Assembly (NCBI RefSeq): GCF_900104395.1
Contig: NZ_FMXX01000011.1
Source: Fusobacterium_C necrophorum
Lineage (GTDB): Bacteria; Fusobacteriota; Fusobacteriia; Fusobacteriales; Fusobacteriaceae
Length of the DNA stretch: 64,000 nt
Strand: one strand, 5' to 3'
This document shows, one piece after another, positions 26,256 to 34,821 of the stretch. Position numbers and translations under genes: made by a program. Position 1 is the stretch's first letter. Each line of letters opens with the position of its first letter. Below the pieces are notes generated by a model. It was not told where the DNA came from, did not search any database, and saw only the letters and a program-made list of their open reading frames with translations.

Positions 26256-26564
26256 ATGAAGAGGAGAATGTTGTTTCAAGTAATTCTATTGTTGGTCGTG
26301 TTTTCTTTTAATGTTTATGCATCAAATGCTGGTTTTAAATGGGAATCAGGTGGGAATACAATGTTAAAATCGGCACAGGTATTGTCATTTATTTTAGGGT
26401 TTATTGCTATTATAGTTCTTGGAGGAACTTTTATGTTCGGTTCAAGAGAAATATTTCAAAAAATCCTTCCTGTTTTTGGAGGATTGGCAATTATAGGAAG
26501 TGCTGGAGCAATTTTAACAACTTTTGGAATAAGTCAAACTACAGGACTAATTTTTATACTATAA
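26256..26564 (+). CDS. virB2: VirB2/TrbC-like pilin
   Basis: 102 residues: signal peptide (cleavage after about VYA), a short extracytoplasmic segment and two hydrophobic helices joined by a small basic loop (GSREIFQK). This is the VirB2/TrbC major-pilin layout. The protein would be inserted in the inner membrane and assembled into the pilus or channel. A strong AAGGAGG lies upstream. A hairpin follows its stop, consistent with pilin being made in excess over the following components. Confidence 0.82.
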   Translation: MKRRMLFQVILLLVVFSFNVYASNAGFKWESGGNTMLKSAQVLSFILGFIAIIVLGGTFMFGSREIFQKILPVFGGLAIIGSAGAILTTFGISQTTGLIFIL

Positions 26565-26581
26565 AATATAATAAATGAAAT

Positions 26582-26616
26582 TTGCATAGTGGAATAATAT
26601 CTGCTATGCAATTTTT
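26582..26616 (+). terminator. Attenuating hairpin after the pilin gene
   Basis: TTGCATAG and CTATGCAA form an 8-bp stem around a 14-nt loop, followed by TTTTT. It lies between virB2 and virB8, where leaky termination or mRNA stabilisation would raise the pilin level. Confidence 0.6.
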
Positions 26617-26632
26617 GAAAAAGGAGACAAAA

Positions 26633-27337
26633 ATGGGCTTTTTTAGAAAAAAAGAAAAAGAAAAGCTAAAAAATAAAGAAAAGAAAGAAAGCTTAGATTA
26701 TGAACAAGCTAAAGAAGAATATTTAAATACTATTTTAAATGTTAGTAAAAGCAGGTCAAATTGGGTAAGTGTTGCTATTCTTTCACTTTTTATAACTCTT
26801 TTAAGTATTTTAGGAGTATTTTATTTTGGGATGCGTTCTACAGTTATACCTTATTTTTTTGAAATAGATAGGAACGGCACAGTACATAAATTAACAGTTG
26901 GAGAATATGAAAAACAATATGTTCCAGAAGAAGCGTTAATAACACTAACTCTTAAGGAATTTATAGAAAATTCAAGGTGGATTTCAACTGATGAAGTCGT
27001 ACAAAATAATTTTGTTGAAAAAGCATTTAATTATTCTAGCCCTAAAGTGATTCAAAAATTAAAATCTATTTATGCACAAGAAGAGTTAACTAAATTGATA
27101 AAAAATGGAGTAACAAGGGATATTTTAATAGAAACTGTTACTAAAGCAGATGAAACTTTATATAATGCTAGATGGACAGAAACAATTTATAATGAAAATG
27201 GGAATATAATAAATCAGATTGGGAAATTTGGAAATTTCAATATTCAAATTATAAAACCTAAAAATACAGCTGAAATGAAAAAGAATCCTCTTGGAATAAC
27301 TATTGTAGATTTTAATATAAGTACAAATACTAAATAA
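26633..27337 (+). CDS. virB8: VirB8/TrbF-like inner-membrane channel protein
   Basis: 234 residues from the ATG at 26633, chosen because AAGGAGACAAAA precedes it; upstream in-frame codons run through a hairpin. A very basic cytoplasmic tail is followed by one membrane helix (VSVAILSLFITLLSILGVFYF) and a ~180-residue periplasmic NTF2-like domain (IPYFFEIDRNGTVHKL, then DILIETVTKADETLYNARWTE). VirB8 proteins nucleate assembly by contacting VirB9 and VirB10. It lies directly upstream of virB9 in the same transcript. Confidence 0.85.
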   Translation: MGFFRKKEKEKLKNKEKKESLDYEQAKEEYLNTILNVSKSRSNWVSVAILSLFITLLSILGVFYFGMRSTVIPYFFEIDRNGTVHKLTVGEYEKQYVPEEALITLTLKEFIENSRWISTDEVVQNNFVEKAFNYSSPKVIQKLKSIYAQEELTKLIKNGVTRDILIETVTKADETLYNARWTETIYNENGNIINQIGKFGNFNIQIIKPKNTAEMKKNPLGITIVDFNISTNTK

Positions 27338-27351
27338 AAAGGAGACCAACT

Positions 27352-28152
27352 ATGAAAATGATGAAAAAAAGCATATTACTTGGAATGATTTTTATATCTA
27401 CATTATCTTTTAGTAATTCTCAAACTGAAGCTGATAGATTAGAAGCAAGTTTTTATAATGAAATTAAGACTAGCTCTAAACCCAAAATAGCTTCAGGATA
27501 TAAAGAAGCTTTATATGGGACAGAAGCTAATTTTGTATATAATGATACTTCAATGTATACAGTTTATTGTAGAGTTAATTATTTAACTTCTATTTTTTTA
27601 AGTCCTGATGAAGAGTTAATAGGAACATCAGGAGGAGACACTACAAGATGGAGTAGAAAAGAAACAATAACAGGAAGTGAAGAAGGACAAAGAGTTCTGA
27701 TATTAGTAAAACCACACACAATAGGAATTAAAACTAATATTGTCATTTCGACAAATAAAAGAACTTATCAAATTCAACTGATTTCAGATAAAAGCTTATA
27801 TAATCCTATTGTAAAATGGAGCTATCCAATTACTGAAGAGTTAAATAGAAAATATAAAGCAGCAAGAGAAGAAGCAACTACTGTATTACCAACTAATTTA
27901 AACTATAATTACTCTTTAAGTAATAATAAGTATGATTTTACACCACTACAGGTATTTGATGATGGAAAGAAAACTTATATCGTTTTTAGAGAAAATATGC
28001 AAGAAATGCCAGTTTTTTATATCTTAGAAGGAAAAAAAGAATTGATGATAACAAATAATAGACAAAAGAAAAATGTTCTAATTATTGATAGAATATTTGA
28101 TAAAGCAGAACTAAGACTAGGGGATAAAAAAGTGAGAATTACTAAGAAATAA
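27352..28152 (+). CDS. virB9: VirB9/TrbG-like outer-membrane core complex protein
   Basis: 266 residues with a signal peptide (KKSILLGMIFISTLSFS). The central stretch with ALYGTEANFVYNDTSMYTVYC and the turn YLTSIFLSPDEELIG (the VirB9 'I.L.pGE.i' block) are characteristic, as are TNIVISTNKRTYQIQLIS and the C-terminal FTPLQVFDDGKKTYIVF, the part that contacts VirB7 and VirB10. It builds the outer-membrane core ring of the type IV channel. It is encoded between virB8 and virB10, with only about 10-14 bases between genes. Confidence 0.88.
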   Translation: MKMMKKSILLGMIFISTLSFSNSQTEADRLEASFYNEIKTSSKPKIASGYKEALYGTEANFVYNDTSMYTVYCRVNYLTSIFLSPDEELIGTSGGDTTRWSRKETITGSEEGQRVLILVKPHTIGIKTNIVISTNKRTYQIQLISDKSLYNPIVKWSYPITEELNRKYKAAREEATTVLPTNLNYNYSLSNNKYDFTPLQVFDDGKKTYIVFRENMQEMPVFYILEGKKELMITNNRQKKNVLIIDRIFDKAELRLGDKKVRITKK

Positions 28153-28161
28153 GGAGTAATT

Positions 28162-29370
28162 ATGGCAGATGATAGAAAAAATATTGAAAATAATGATATA
28201 TCTCAAATAAAAGTAGAAAGTACTGGACTATCCAAACAAAAAATAATTGGACTTATGATAATTATTTTTGCATTTTTAGGACTTATTTTATTTTTACATT
28301 TTGCTTTTTTTGGGAATACTCAAAAAGAAGAAAAGAAGAAAGTAGAAAAAGAAGAAGAAATTGTAAAAGAGAATGTAATTGATAAGGAAGCTGAAGAAAA
28401 GTTTGAAAGTGAACTTAGAAAGTCATATTCTGAAAAAACTAAAAAAACTTATAAAAATGAAGAAGGTAAAGAAATTATAATAGAAGAAACAAATAGCCCT
28501 AATGGTGAAAGAGATTATGAAAAAGAAAGATTAGCTGAAATTAAGGCTAAAATATCAGCATATAAGGATAAAATGTTTCAGGAAGAATTAGCTTCAAGAG
28601 GAAGTCATATAGGAGATAATTCAAGCGCAGGAACACTAAATCCTAATAATACAATTTCACAAAGCTTTATGATGGATGGATTACAAACTCCAGCATTAAA
28701 TAATAATGATAGAATGACAAAATACAAAGATAATTTAAAAGTAGATAATGTTTATAACAAAAGTGGATTACTAAATCCTCTTTCAGAATATGAACTTAAA
28801 GCTGGAGGGATAATCCCTATAACATTATATACAGGAATAAATACAGACATTCCTTCAAATGTTATTGCAGTTGTTAGGGAAGATGTCTATGATAGCACGT
28901 CAGGAAGATATTTATTAATACCGAAAGGAACGAAAGCAATAGGAACATATGATAGTGTTTTAGATTTTGGGCAAGAAAGAGTACTTTTATTATGGACAAG
29001 ACTAGTTTTCCCAAATGGAAATTCAATTTCTTTAGATAAATTTGACGGAGTGGATTTGTCAGGCTATGGAGGTACAGGAGGAAAAGTAGATTCACATTTT
29101 GGAACTATGTTAAAAGCTGTTGTTCTATCTACTATACTATCTGTTGGAGATTATTATGTTTCCCCTTCATCAAAAGACAGGAACAGATATAAAACAAGCT
29201 CTCCTGAAGTAATAGCTAAAGAAGAAGTGGTAAACACTTTCTCAGAAATTGGAAAAGATTATATAGATAAAATGTTAAATGTTCAGCCAACCATTGTTGT
29301 AAAACAAGGAACAAAATTAAATATAATAATCAATTCAGATTTAGTCTTAGAGCCGTATGAGGAGTATTAG
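28162..29370 (+). CDS. virB10: VirB10/TrbI-like energy-sensing channel protein
   Basis: 402 residues. A short cytoplasmic tail is followed by one membrane helix (GLMIIIFAFLGLILFLHFAFF), then a ~140-residue charged, probably extended linker, then the C-terminal TrbI barrel (GGIIPITLYTGINTDIPSNV, LLIPKGTKAIGTYD, VLLLWTRLVFPNG). VirB10 spans both membranes and gates the channel in response to the ATPases. Its C-terminus overlaps the start region of the coupling-protein gene, a sign of tight co-translation. Confidence 0.88.
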   Translation: MADDRKNIENNDISQIKVESTGLSKQKIIGLMIIIFAFLGLILFLHFAFFGNTQKEEKKKVEKEEEIVKENVIDKEAEEKFESELRKSYSEKTKKTYKNEEGKEIIIEETNSPNGERDYEKERLAEIKAKISAYKDKMFQEELASRGSHIGDNSSAGTLNPNNTISQSFMMDGLQTPALNNNDRMTKYKDNLKVDNVYNKSGLLNPLSEYELKAGGIIPITLYTGINTDIPSNVIAVVREDVYDSTSGRYLLIPKGTKAIGTYDSVLDFGQERVLLLWTRLVFPNGNSISLDKFDGVDLSGYGGTGGKVDSHFGTMLKAVVLSTILSVGDYYVSPSSKDRNRYKTSSPEVIAKEEVVNTFSEIGKDYIDKMLNVQPTIVVKQGTKLNIIINSDLVLEPYEEY

Positions 29371-29371
29371 A

Positions 29372-31288
29372 ATGAAATTTAAAATAAGAAATATTGCAAC
29401 TTATATAGAAATATCAAGAAAAATTGCTAATATGAACATTTTAATTTTTATATTCTTATTAGTAATGTTAGTATTAAATTATATTTCTATTACTATAATG
29501 AAGTATTATGACTTTTCAATAAGTAAAATAGGGAAACCTTTGTATAATTTATATTATAGTCCTTTATTAATTTTAAAAGTTAAAAATGACCCTTTATTAT
29601 TAGACCTTGTTAGAAGAAAATTTTCAATAGTGTATATTATTTTCCTCGTATTTTTTATCTCCTTTTTATTCATTGTTTCTTCTAATAAAAAAGGATTATT
29701 GGGAACAGGAAGATTTGCAACAATTCAGGAAGTTTATGAAAAGGGATTTATAAGTATTGGAAATGATTTGAAGGACGGGCTTATATTAGGAAGAATTCCA
29801 TTTGAATTCTCAATAAGGACTTTAATTTTTCTTATCAATTTTCCACTATTTACAGGAACTTTTGTCTATATATTTACACCTAATTTTAAAATAATTTCAT
29901 TATATTCTATTTTATCTTTTTTAATTGCTTTATTTTTTATCATAATTGCTGAAAGAAAACTTACTATTATAGATGATACTAATGCTCATACAGGCTTGAT
30001 TGCTCAAACAAGAGGAGGAAAAGGGGCTGGTGTAATTATTCCAACAGCTTTGAACTGGATTCAAAGTTTGCTTGGGCTTGATCCTAAAAAAGAAATTTAT
30101 AATGAAACTCATAACTATAGAGAAAAAGTCTTAAATAACAGAATTTTATTGTTTGATCCTTATAATGAAGATTATTCTGACCCGAATAAAGTTAGGTATA
30201 ATCCTCTAATAGAAGTTAGAATTGGAACAAAAAATGAAATAGATGATGTTACTGTAATTGCAGAAATGCTGACAGCTCCTGAACTAGTAGAAAAAAAAGA
30301 TCACTGGACAGAGAGTGCAAAAAATTTAGTTGTTGGAGCAATATTACATTTATTGTATAAAGCGAAACAAGAAGACAGAGTAGCTACTTTAGGGGAAGTT
30401 TTTGATTTTTTGACTATGCCTGATGTATTAATGGAAATTGCTAAAACCATAGATTTTTATCACGAATCTCCTAATTTTTTCAAAAAAATCTATGATGAAA
30501 CCCAATTAATAGGAGTTCCTGAAGGAGTACACCCACTTGTTTATCGTTGGGCAAACGAAATGGCAAATAAACGAGAAGAAGAATTTTCAGATATTATGAG
30601 TACTGTATTAGAAAAAATAGGGATATTTAATAGTCCTTTACTTAGGGAAGCAACAAAGTATTCTGATTTTAAGATGAAAGATTTAGCAAATGGAGATAGA
30701 CCATACTCTTTATATTTAGTTATTCCTGAAGAAAATATTGCAACAGGAGGACTTATAATAAAGTTAATGACTACTTTATTTTTTACTAAGTTGACACCAA
30801 AAGATTTTGTAAATGAAAATAATAAATATAAAACAATGGCTATTCTTGATGAATTACCTCTTTTTAAATATATTCCAGCAGTTGAACGAGGTGCTGGAAT
30901 TATTGCTGGAGCAAAAGTGAAATTGTTAGTCGTTGGCCAAAGTTTAAGCCAATTTTATAAAATATATGGAAAAGAAAATGCCTTGTTAGATAATTTGGGA
31001 AATAGTGTGTTTTATTCTTCAGCAAAAACAGATTATGATACAGCTTCAAAAGTATCTAAATTATTAGGGAATAAAACAATAGAATATAGCAATTCTTCGG
31101 GATCAAGTATTTTTAGTAGTAGATGGAATAAAACTACATCTAAAAGAGAATTAATGACACCTGATGAAGTTATTAATATGAACGAAACAAGAAATTTAAT
31201 AATGTTAAGAGGAAATTTAAGAACCATCTATGGTAAAAAAATAATGTACTTTAAAGAAAAATATTTTATGAAAAAAACAAAAATGTAA
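29372..31288 (+). CDS. virD4: VirD4/TraG-type coupling protein ATPase
   Basis: 638 residues from the ATG at 29372 (GGAG upstream). The N-terminal ~190 residues carry membrane helices. Walker A is TRGGKGAGVIIPT at about residue 213 and Walker B MAILDELPLF at about 489; KLLVVGQSLSQFYKIYG and LMTPDEVINM are conserved TraG/VirD4 blocks. The hexameric protein recruits substrates, either relaxase-DNA or effector proteins, by their C-terminal signals and hands them to the channel. The toxins encoded just downstream, with their shared tail, are the obvious candidate clients. Confidence 0.9.
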   Translation: MKFKIRNIATYIEISRKIANMNILIFIFLLVMLVLNYISITIMKYYDFSISKIGKPLYNLYYSPLLILKVKNDPLLLDLVRRKFSIVYIIFLVFFISFLFIVSSNKKGLLGTGRFATIQEVYEKGFISIGNDLKDGLILGRIPFEFSIRTLIFLINFPLFTGTFVYIFTPNFKIISLYSILSFLIALFFIIIAERKLTIIDDTNAHTGLIAQTRGGKGAGVIIPTALNWIQSLLGLDPKKEIYNETHNYREKVLNNRILLFDPYNEDYSDPNKVRYNPLIEVRIGTKNEIDDVTVIAEMLTAPELVEKKDHWTESAKNLVVGAILHLLYKAKQEDRVATLGEVFDFLTMPDVLMEIAKTIDFYHESPNFFKKIYDETQLIGVPEGVHPLVYRWANEMANKREEEFSDIMSTVLEKIGIFNSPLLREATKYSDFKMKDLANGDRPYSLYLVIPEENIATGGLIIKLMTTLFFTKLTPKDFVNENNKYKTMAILDELPLFKYIPAVERGAGIIAGAKVKLLVVGQSLSQFYKIYGKENALLDNLGNSVFYSSAKTDYDTASKVSKLLGNKTIEYSNSSGSSIFSSRWNKTTSKRELMTPDEVINMNETRNLIMLRGNLRTIYGKKIMYFKEKYFMKKTKM

Positions 31289-31305
31289 TTAGAGAGGAGA
31301 AACAA

Positions 31306-32202
31306 ATGAGTAAAAAATTAATATTTCTTTTGCCTTTAATAAGTATTAATTTATGTGCTGAAGGATATTCTACAAATATGCCAGTTGAAGCAGACCCGGA
31401 AGAAATTTTTGAAGACTTACAAATAAAGGCAGTTGCTGGAATTTCTGAATATGAATTAAAAGAAAAAAATCAAATTACAGAAAATGCTGTTGAATTTTTT
31501 CAAAATGATAGAATATATTATATTTCAGCAGAATATAATCAATTACAGAAGAAAACAGAAAAAAAAGATTCTAAAAATAAAGAATTTAATTTTAGAGAAA
31601 AAAACAGAAATTTTCTAAATGCTCAACTTTTTTATCAACCAAGTGATGAAAATTACTTAATAGGATATGAATATAAAGGAATTGAAAAATTAAAAAATTT
31701 ACACTCATTGATAATAGGTTATACAACTAAAGATAATCATTTCTTCATTAATCCTTACATAGAAGAAAATAAAACTGGAGTTAAAACTTATAAAAATAAT
31801 GGAGAAAAAAAGAAAAAGAATATAGGAGGAGTAAATTTACAAACCTATTTAAAAATGCCTGTTTCTTTTACAGATAGATTATATGGAACAGTAGATTTCA
31901 ATTTTAAAGGAAGTGAAAAGAAAGAACTAGGTATAGGACTTTATATGCCTTATAAAATGCAAATAACGGATTCAGCAAGTTTAGAATTAAATTTAAAAGT
32001 TAAATATTATAAAGAGGTAAATAATGAAAAAAATTCCAAAGAAGATGAAAGTCAACGATTTGTTGCAAAAGTTGAACCTATTTATAATTTTACTGAAAAT
32101 GTTTTTATAAGAAGTGAAGTAGGATATGTTGCAGCTAAAAAAGAAAAAGGAAATAAGAAAGATGAATTTTCAGTAGGAGTTGGAATAGGTTTTAAATTCT
32201 AA
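31306..32202 (+). CDS. Putative outer-membrane beta-barrel protein of the secretion cluster
   Basis: I do not recognise a named family. The 298-residue protein has a signal peptide (LIFLLPLISINLCA) and, from about residue 100, alternating hydrophobic strands separated by charged turns (LIGYEYKG, HSLIIGYTTKD, LYGTVDFNFKGS, VFIRSEVGYVAAK). It ends in DEFSVGVGIGFKF, so the last residue is Phe, the usual outer-membrane signature. A barrel of 8-10 strands is plausible. It lies between virD4 and the toxin cassettes, so may be an outer-membrane part of this secretion machine not found in the classical VirB set. Confidence 0.65.
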   Translation: MSKKLIFLLPLISINLCAEGYSTNMPVEADPEEIFEDLQIKAVAGISEYELKEKNQITENAVEFFQNDRIYYISAEYNQLQKKTEKKDSKNKEFNFREKNRNFLNAQLFYQPSDENYLIGYEYKGIEKLKNLHSLIIGYTTKDNHFFINPYIEENKTGVKTYKNNGEKKKKNIGGVNLQTYLKMPVSFTDRLYGTVDFNFKGSEKKELGIGLYMPYKMQITDSASLELNLKVKYYKEVNNEKNSKEDESQRFVAKVEPIYNFTENVFIRSEVGYVAAKKEKGNKKDEFSVGVGIGFKF

Positions 32203-32216
32203 AAAAGAGATATAAA

Positions 32217-32327
32217 ATGACTGAAAAAGAAAGAAAAGAAATAGAAGATAAATTAGGACCTATTACAGAAGGTGATGAAGAGTTTTTTAAGAATGAAAAT
32301 GTAGAGGGAGAAATTGTAGAAAAATGA
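32217..32327 (+). CDS. Very small acidic ORF (36 aa)
   Basis: ATG at 32217 follows an AAAAAGAGATAT stretch and encodes 36 residues, rich in Glu and Lys (MTEKERKEIEDKLGPI start), ending EGEIVEK. Too short for family assignment. It could be a genuine tiny gene at the end of the outer-membrane protein transcript, or the surviving start of a lost gene. It has no clear Shine-Dalgarno. Confidence 0.3.
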   Translation: MTEKERKEIEDKLGPITEGDEEFFKNENVEGEIVEK

Positions 32328-32340
32328 CCTCGTATAATCC

Positions 32341-32550
32341 TTTTTAAGGGCGAAAGGGATTTCTATTGAAAAATTCTTACTTTATGATAGGCAAACTAAA
32401 AAAACTTTCAATCCTGATGACATAAAAAATTTATCTTTAAAGGAACAAATGGAATATAAAAATAAAAATGTATATCCAATGATAGAAGGTTTTTATATTT
32501 TTAATGATGCAGACAAGTTTTATCATTCAAAAAACATATTTTTTGAATGA
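32341..32550 (+). pseudogene. Unrecognised gene remnant
   Basis: An open stretch without a start codon encodes about 60 residues (IEKFLLYDRQTKKTFNPDDI, then MIEGFYIFNDADKFYH), with a terminator-like hairpin overlapping its stop. Just before it a second frame reads PRIILFKGERDFY. The two may be parts of one gene broken by a frameshift. The composition is protein-like but no family is recognised. It lies between the outer-membrane protein and the first toxin cassette. Confidence 0.35.
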
Positions 32551-32552
32551 TA
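32521..32552 (+). terminator. Terminator-like hairpin before the toxin cassettes
   Basis: TATCATTCAAAAAA / TTTTTTGAATGATA is a perfect 14-bp inverted repeat with a 4-nt loop. A similar CATTCAAAA...TTTTGAATG pair follows at about 32595-32629. Together they would separate the secretion genes from the cassettes that follow. Confidence 0.6.
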
Positions 32553-32637
32553 ACTTCCTCAATAAATTTTCAATAGAAAATTTCAACAAAAAACCATTCA
32601 AAATTATAAAAAACTAAGATTTTTGAATGAAATTTGA

Positions 32638-32643
32638 TATAAT
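32638..32643 (+). promoter_or_regulatory. -10 element for the first toxin cassette
   Basis: A perfect TATAAT preceded by TTTGA lies about 40 bases before the small gene at 32686 and just after two hairpins. No good -35 is seen. It suggests that the cassette block has its own promoter. Confidence 0.4.
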
Positions 32644-32685
32644 AAAATTAAGAAAATACTATGACAAAATGAAGGAGGGTTTATT

Positions 32686-32859
32686 ATGATAGATAGAACT
32701 AAATTAAGTCCTATAATCAGGGAAACTATTGTTGTTACAGAAGCTGAATGTGGGAAAATGTCAGAGGAAGATATTGAATATTTAATCAAAAATGAAAAAG
32801 GAGAAATCTCATACCAAGAAATTTTAAAAACATTGAAAGACAAATATGGGGTGAAATAA
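32686..32859 (+). CDS. Small protein upstream of Fic, candidate VbhA-like antitoxin
   Basis: 57 residues with an excellent GGAGGG Shine-Dalgarno. It ends two bases before the Fic gene, the classical antitoxin-toxin layout. The C-terminal half (MSEEDIEYLIKNEKGEISYQ, then EILKTLKDKYG) recalls the end of VbhA-type antitoxins, where a short 'GEIS..E.I..L' helix pair follows the inhibitory helix. I cannot find the textbook inhibitory motif (S/T)xxxE(G/N), so either the motif is degenerate or inhibition works differently. Most likely it blocks AMPylation by the adjacent Fic protein. Confidence 0.6.
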   Translation: MIDRTKLSPIIRETIVVTEAECGKMSEEDIEYLIKNEKGEISYQEILKTLKDKYGVK

Positions 32860-32860
32860 T

Positions 32861-33532
32861 ATGAATGATAAATATCTTTACCCAGGAACAGATGTTCTTA
32901 TCAATAAGTTTAATATAAAAAATTCTGAAGAATTAGTAGAAGTGGAAAGAAGATTGACTTCTTTGAATTATCAAAATATCAGTGAAGGAAGAATAAAAAT
33001 AAAAAAAACTTTTGATTATAAACACTTAAAGTCTTTACATAAAGAATTATTTAAAGACATTTATGATTGGGCTGGAAAAGAAAGAACAGTAGATATTTCA
33101 AAACCAGGTACTTTATTTTGTAGAGCTATATTTATTGAAGAAGAAGCAAAAAGAATTTTTAATAGTTTAAAAAAAGATAATTTTTTAAAAGATATAAAAG
33201 ATAAAACAGAATTTTCTGAAAAGTTGGGACAAGTTTTTTTGGATATTAATATGTTACATCCATTTAGAGAAGGTAATGGCAGAAGTCAACGACTTTTTAT
33301 AAGTGATTTAGCAAAAGAGAATGGATATAGACTGGAATGGGAAAATATCTCTAAAGAAACTATGATTCAAATGTCAAGAAATGATAATGTGAAAGAAGTT
33401 GCAAAAATTTTTAAAGAAAATTTAAAAGAAATCAATCAAGCCTTAGAAAAAAAGAATCCCCTAGTTGAAAAAATTCAAGCTAAGAGAGAAAATAAAGAAC
33501 AAAATACATACAAAGGATTAACAAAAAAATAA
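32861..33532 (+). CDS. Fic-family AMPylase toxin with shared C-terminal tail
   Basis: 223 residues. The Fic core (residues ~15-190) contains LHKELFKDIYDWAGKERTVD and the active-site loop HPFREGNGRS, with catalytic His133. This matches the canonical HPFx(D/E)GNGR, so the enzyme should transfer AMP from ATP to a Ser, Thr or Tyr of a target. The last ~25 residues, beginning NPLVEKIQAKREN, recur at the end of five other toxins of this island and are not part of the Fic fold. By analogy with Bartonella VbhT, a Fic toxin exported by a type IV system, I infer that this is a secreted toxin. Confidence 0.88.
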   Translation: MNDKYLYPGTDVLINKFNIKNSEELVEVERRLTSLNYQNISEGRIKIKKTFDYKHLKSLHKELFKDIYDWAGKERTVDISKPGTLFCRAIFIEEEAKRIFNSLKKDNFLKDIKDKTEFSEKLGQVFLDINMLHPFREGNGRSQRLFISDLAKENGYRLEWENISKETMIQMSRNDNVKEVAKIFKENLKEINQALEKKNPLVEKIQAKRENKEQNTYKGLTKK

Positions 33533-33555
33533 CTTTATGTACAGTGTACATAAAA
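33533..33555. repeat. 23-bp palindrome, copy 1
   Basis: CTTTATGTAC-AGT-GTACATAAAA: a 10-bp inverted repeat with a 3-nt centre; one arm end deviates (A for G). It directly follows the Fic stop and precedes the next small gene. Further copies or near-copies separate the other cassettes. Confidence 0.85.
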
Positions 33556-33572
33556 TTGAGAAGGAGGAAATT

Positions 33573-33785
33573 ATGGAAAACAAAAATGAAAAATTAGAAA
33601 ATGTAATAGAAAAAGAATTAGAAAATGGGAATTTGTATGAATTATTTTTGACACTAAATTTAGGTAAATTTGACAAGTTAATATTGACAGCTAAAACACA
33701 AAAAGAGGTAGATTTTTATAATAAGCTGTATGAAATAGCATTGCAAACAAAGCAGGCAGAATTAATTGAAAAAGGAGTTTTCTAA
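33573..33785 (+). CDS. Small protein upstream of Zeta-like toxin, candidate antitoxin
   Basis: 70 residues from the ATG at 33573 (GAAGGAGGAAATT upstream). No family recognised. It is acidic and probably all helical (ENVIEKELENGNLYELFLTL, AKTQKEVDFYNKLYEIAL). Its stop codon overlaps the start of the Zeta-like kinase gene (TAATG), so translation is coupled, as in epsilon-zeta type pairs. It probably masks the kinase active site, though it is not visibly related to epsilon. Confidence 0.6.
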   Translation: MENKNEKLENVIEKELENGNLYELFLTLNLGKFDKLILTAKTQKEVDFYNKLYEIALQTKQAELIEKGVF

Positions 33786-34504
33786 TGTCTAAGGATTTAT
33801 ATATTTTTGCAGGAGTTAATGGTGCTGGGAAATCTACATTATATAATTCTCACATAGATGATGAAGGAATAAAAAATAGTGTAAGAATTAATACAGATGA
33901 AATTGTTCGTACCTTTGGAGATTGGAGAAATAATGTAGATCAAATAAAAGCTGGGAAAATAGCAATTAAATTAAAGAATGAATGTTTTAACAAAGAAAAG
34001 TCTTTCAATGAAGAAACAACTTTAACCGGAAAAACTATTTTAAAAACGATAGAGAAAGCAAAAGAGTTGGGATATAAAATACATTTGTTTTATGTGGGAG
34101 TTAATAATCCTGAGATTGCAAAAGAAAGAGTAAAAAACAGGGTTTTAAGGGGGGGACATAATATTGAGCCTGAAATAATAGAAAAGCGATATTATGAATC
34201 TCTTGAAAATTTAAAAAAGATTATATCAAAATGTGATTATGTAAAGATTTATGATAATACTAGTATGTATAAAAACATTTTTTCTTCTATTGATAATAAA
34301 ATAACAAAAAATAATACAGAACTACCAGAATGGTCAAAAGAAGCGATCAAAGAAAAAATAAATAGTATTAATAGGAGCAATAGTGATTTATTCAAAAAAG
34401 AAGAAAACGAAATAAAAAAAGTAGAAAAAATACAAAATCCATTAGTAGAAAAAATTTTGAAAAGAAGAGAAAATCAAAATAATGATAAAGGATTAAAAAA
34501 ATGA
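33785..34504 (+). CDS. Zeta-toxin-like P-loop kinase with shared C-terminal tail
   Basis: 239 residues. Walker A is FAGVNGAGKSTLY (residues 8-20). Further Zeta-family features are INTDEIVR, FNEETTLTGKTILKTI and LFYVGVNNPEIAKERVKNRV with GGHNIEPEIIEKRY. Known Zeta toxins phosphorylate UDP-N-acetylglucosamine or related sugar nucleotides and poison peptidoglycan synthesis, which would suit attack on bacterial neighbours. After the kinase domain (about residue 185) comes a charged linker and the tail NPLVEKILKRREN, nearly the same as in the flanking Fic toxins. The gene overlaps its candidate antitoxin by one base. Confidence 0.82.
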   Translation: MSKDLYIFAGVNGAGKSTLYNSHIDDEGIKNSVRINTDEIVRTFGDWRNNVDQIKAGKIAIKLKNECFNKEKSFNEETTLTGKTILKTIEKAKELGYKIHLFYVGVNNPEIAKERVKNRVLRGGHNIEPEIIEKRYYESLENLKKIISKCDYVKIYDNTSMYKNIFSSIDNKITKNNTELPEWSKEAIKEKINSINRSNSDLFKKEENEIKKVEKIQNPLVEKILKRRENQNNDKGLKK

Positions 34505-34527
34505 CCTTATGTACGCTGTACATAAAG
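34505..34527. repeat. 23-bp palindrome, copy 2
   Basis: CCTTATGTAC-GCT-GTACATAAAG immediately follows the Zeta-like stop codon. The left arm has C for T at its second base compared with other copies. Confidence 0.85.
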
Positions 34528-34582
34528 TTTGAAATATGTATATTCTAACATTAAGCTTTTTCAAGATAAAAAGGAGGTTTCA

Positions 34583-34807
34583 ATGAAAACAATAGAAGAA
34601 ATTAAATGGTGTGAACAATTTAAAGGAAAAGAAAAGTTGGAGTATGCTTCTTGGGAGAAAGGAAAAGCGATTGCTCTTTCTAATGGAGATCCCGTTAATT
34701 CTGAAATTATAGAATTAATGAATGATTTCCAAATTGCTGTTTGGGAAGGAAAAATTACAGAAGAAGAAAGAGAAAAATTAATTTTGTCAATTTTTAAAAA
34801 AAATTAA
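34583..34807 (+). CDS. VbhA-like small protein, candidate antitoxin (copy A)
   Basis: 74 residues from the ATG at 34583 (AAGGAGGTTTCA upstream). It is a paralogue of the 35596 gene: both begin MKTIEEIKWCE and share IALxNG and VWEGKI(S/T)EEE. The layout (helix, NG turn, then a 'GKI..EE' helix) resembles antitoxin VbhA. By eye the inhibitory (S/T)xxxE(G/N) motif lines up with AIALSNG, where Asn stands in place of the inhibitory Glu. It lies 14 bases before a Fic-like gene and presumably neutralises that product. Confidence 0.6.
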   Translation: MKTIEEIKWCEQFKGKEKLEYASWEKGKAIALSNGDPVNSEIIELMNDFQIAVWEGKITEEEREKLILSIFKKN

Positions 34808-34821
34808 AAAGGAAAAACTAT

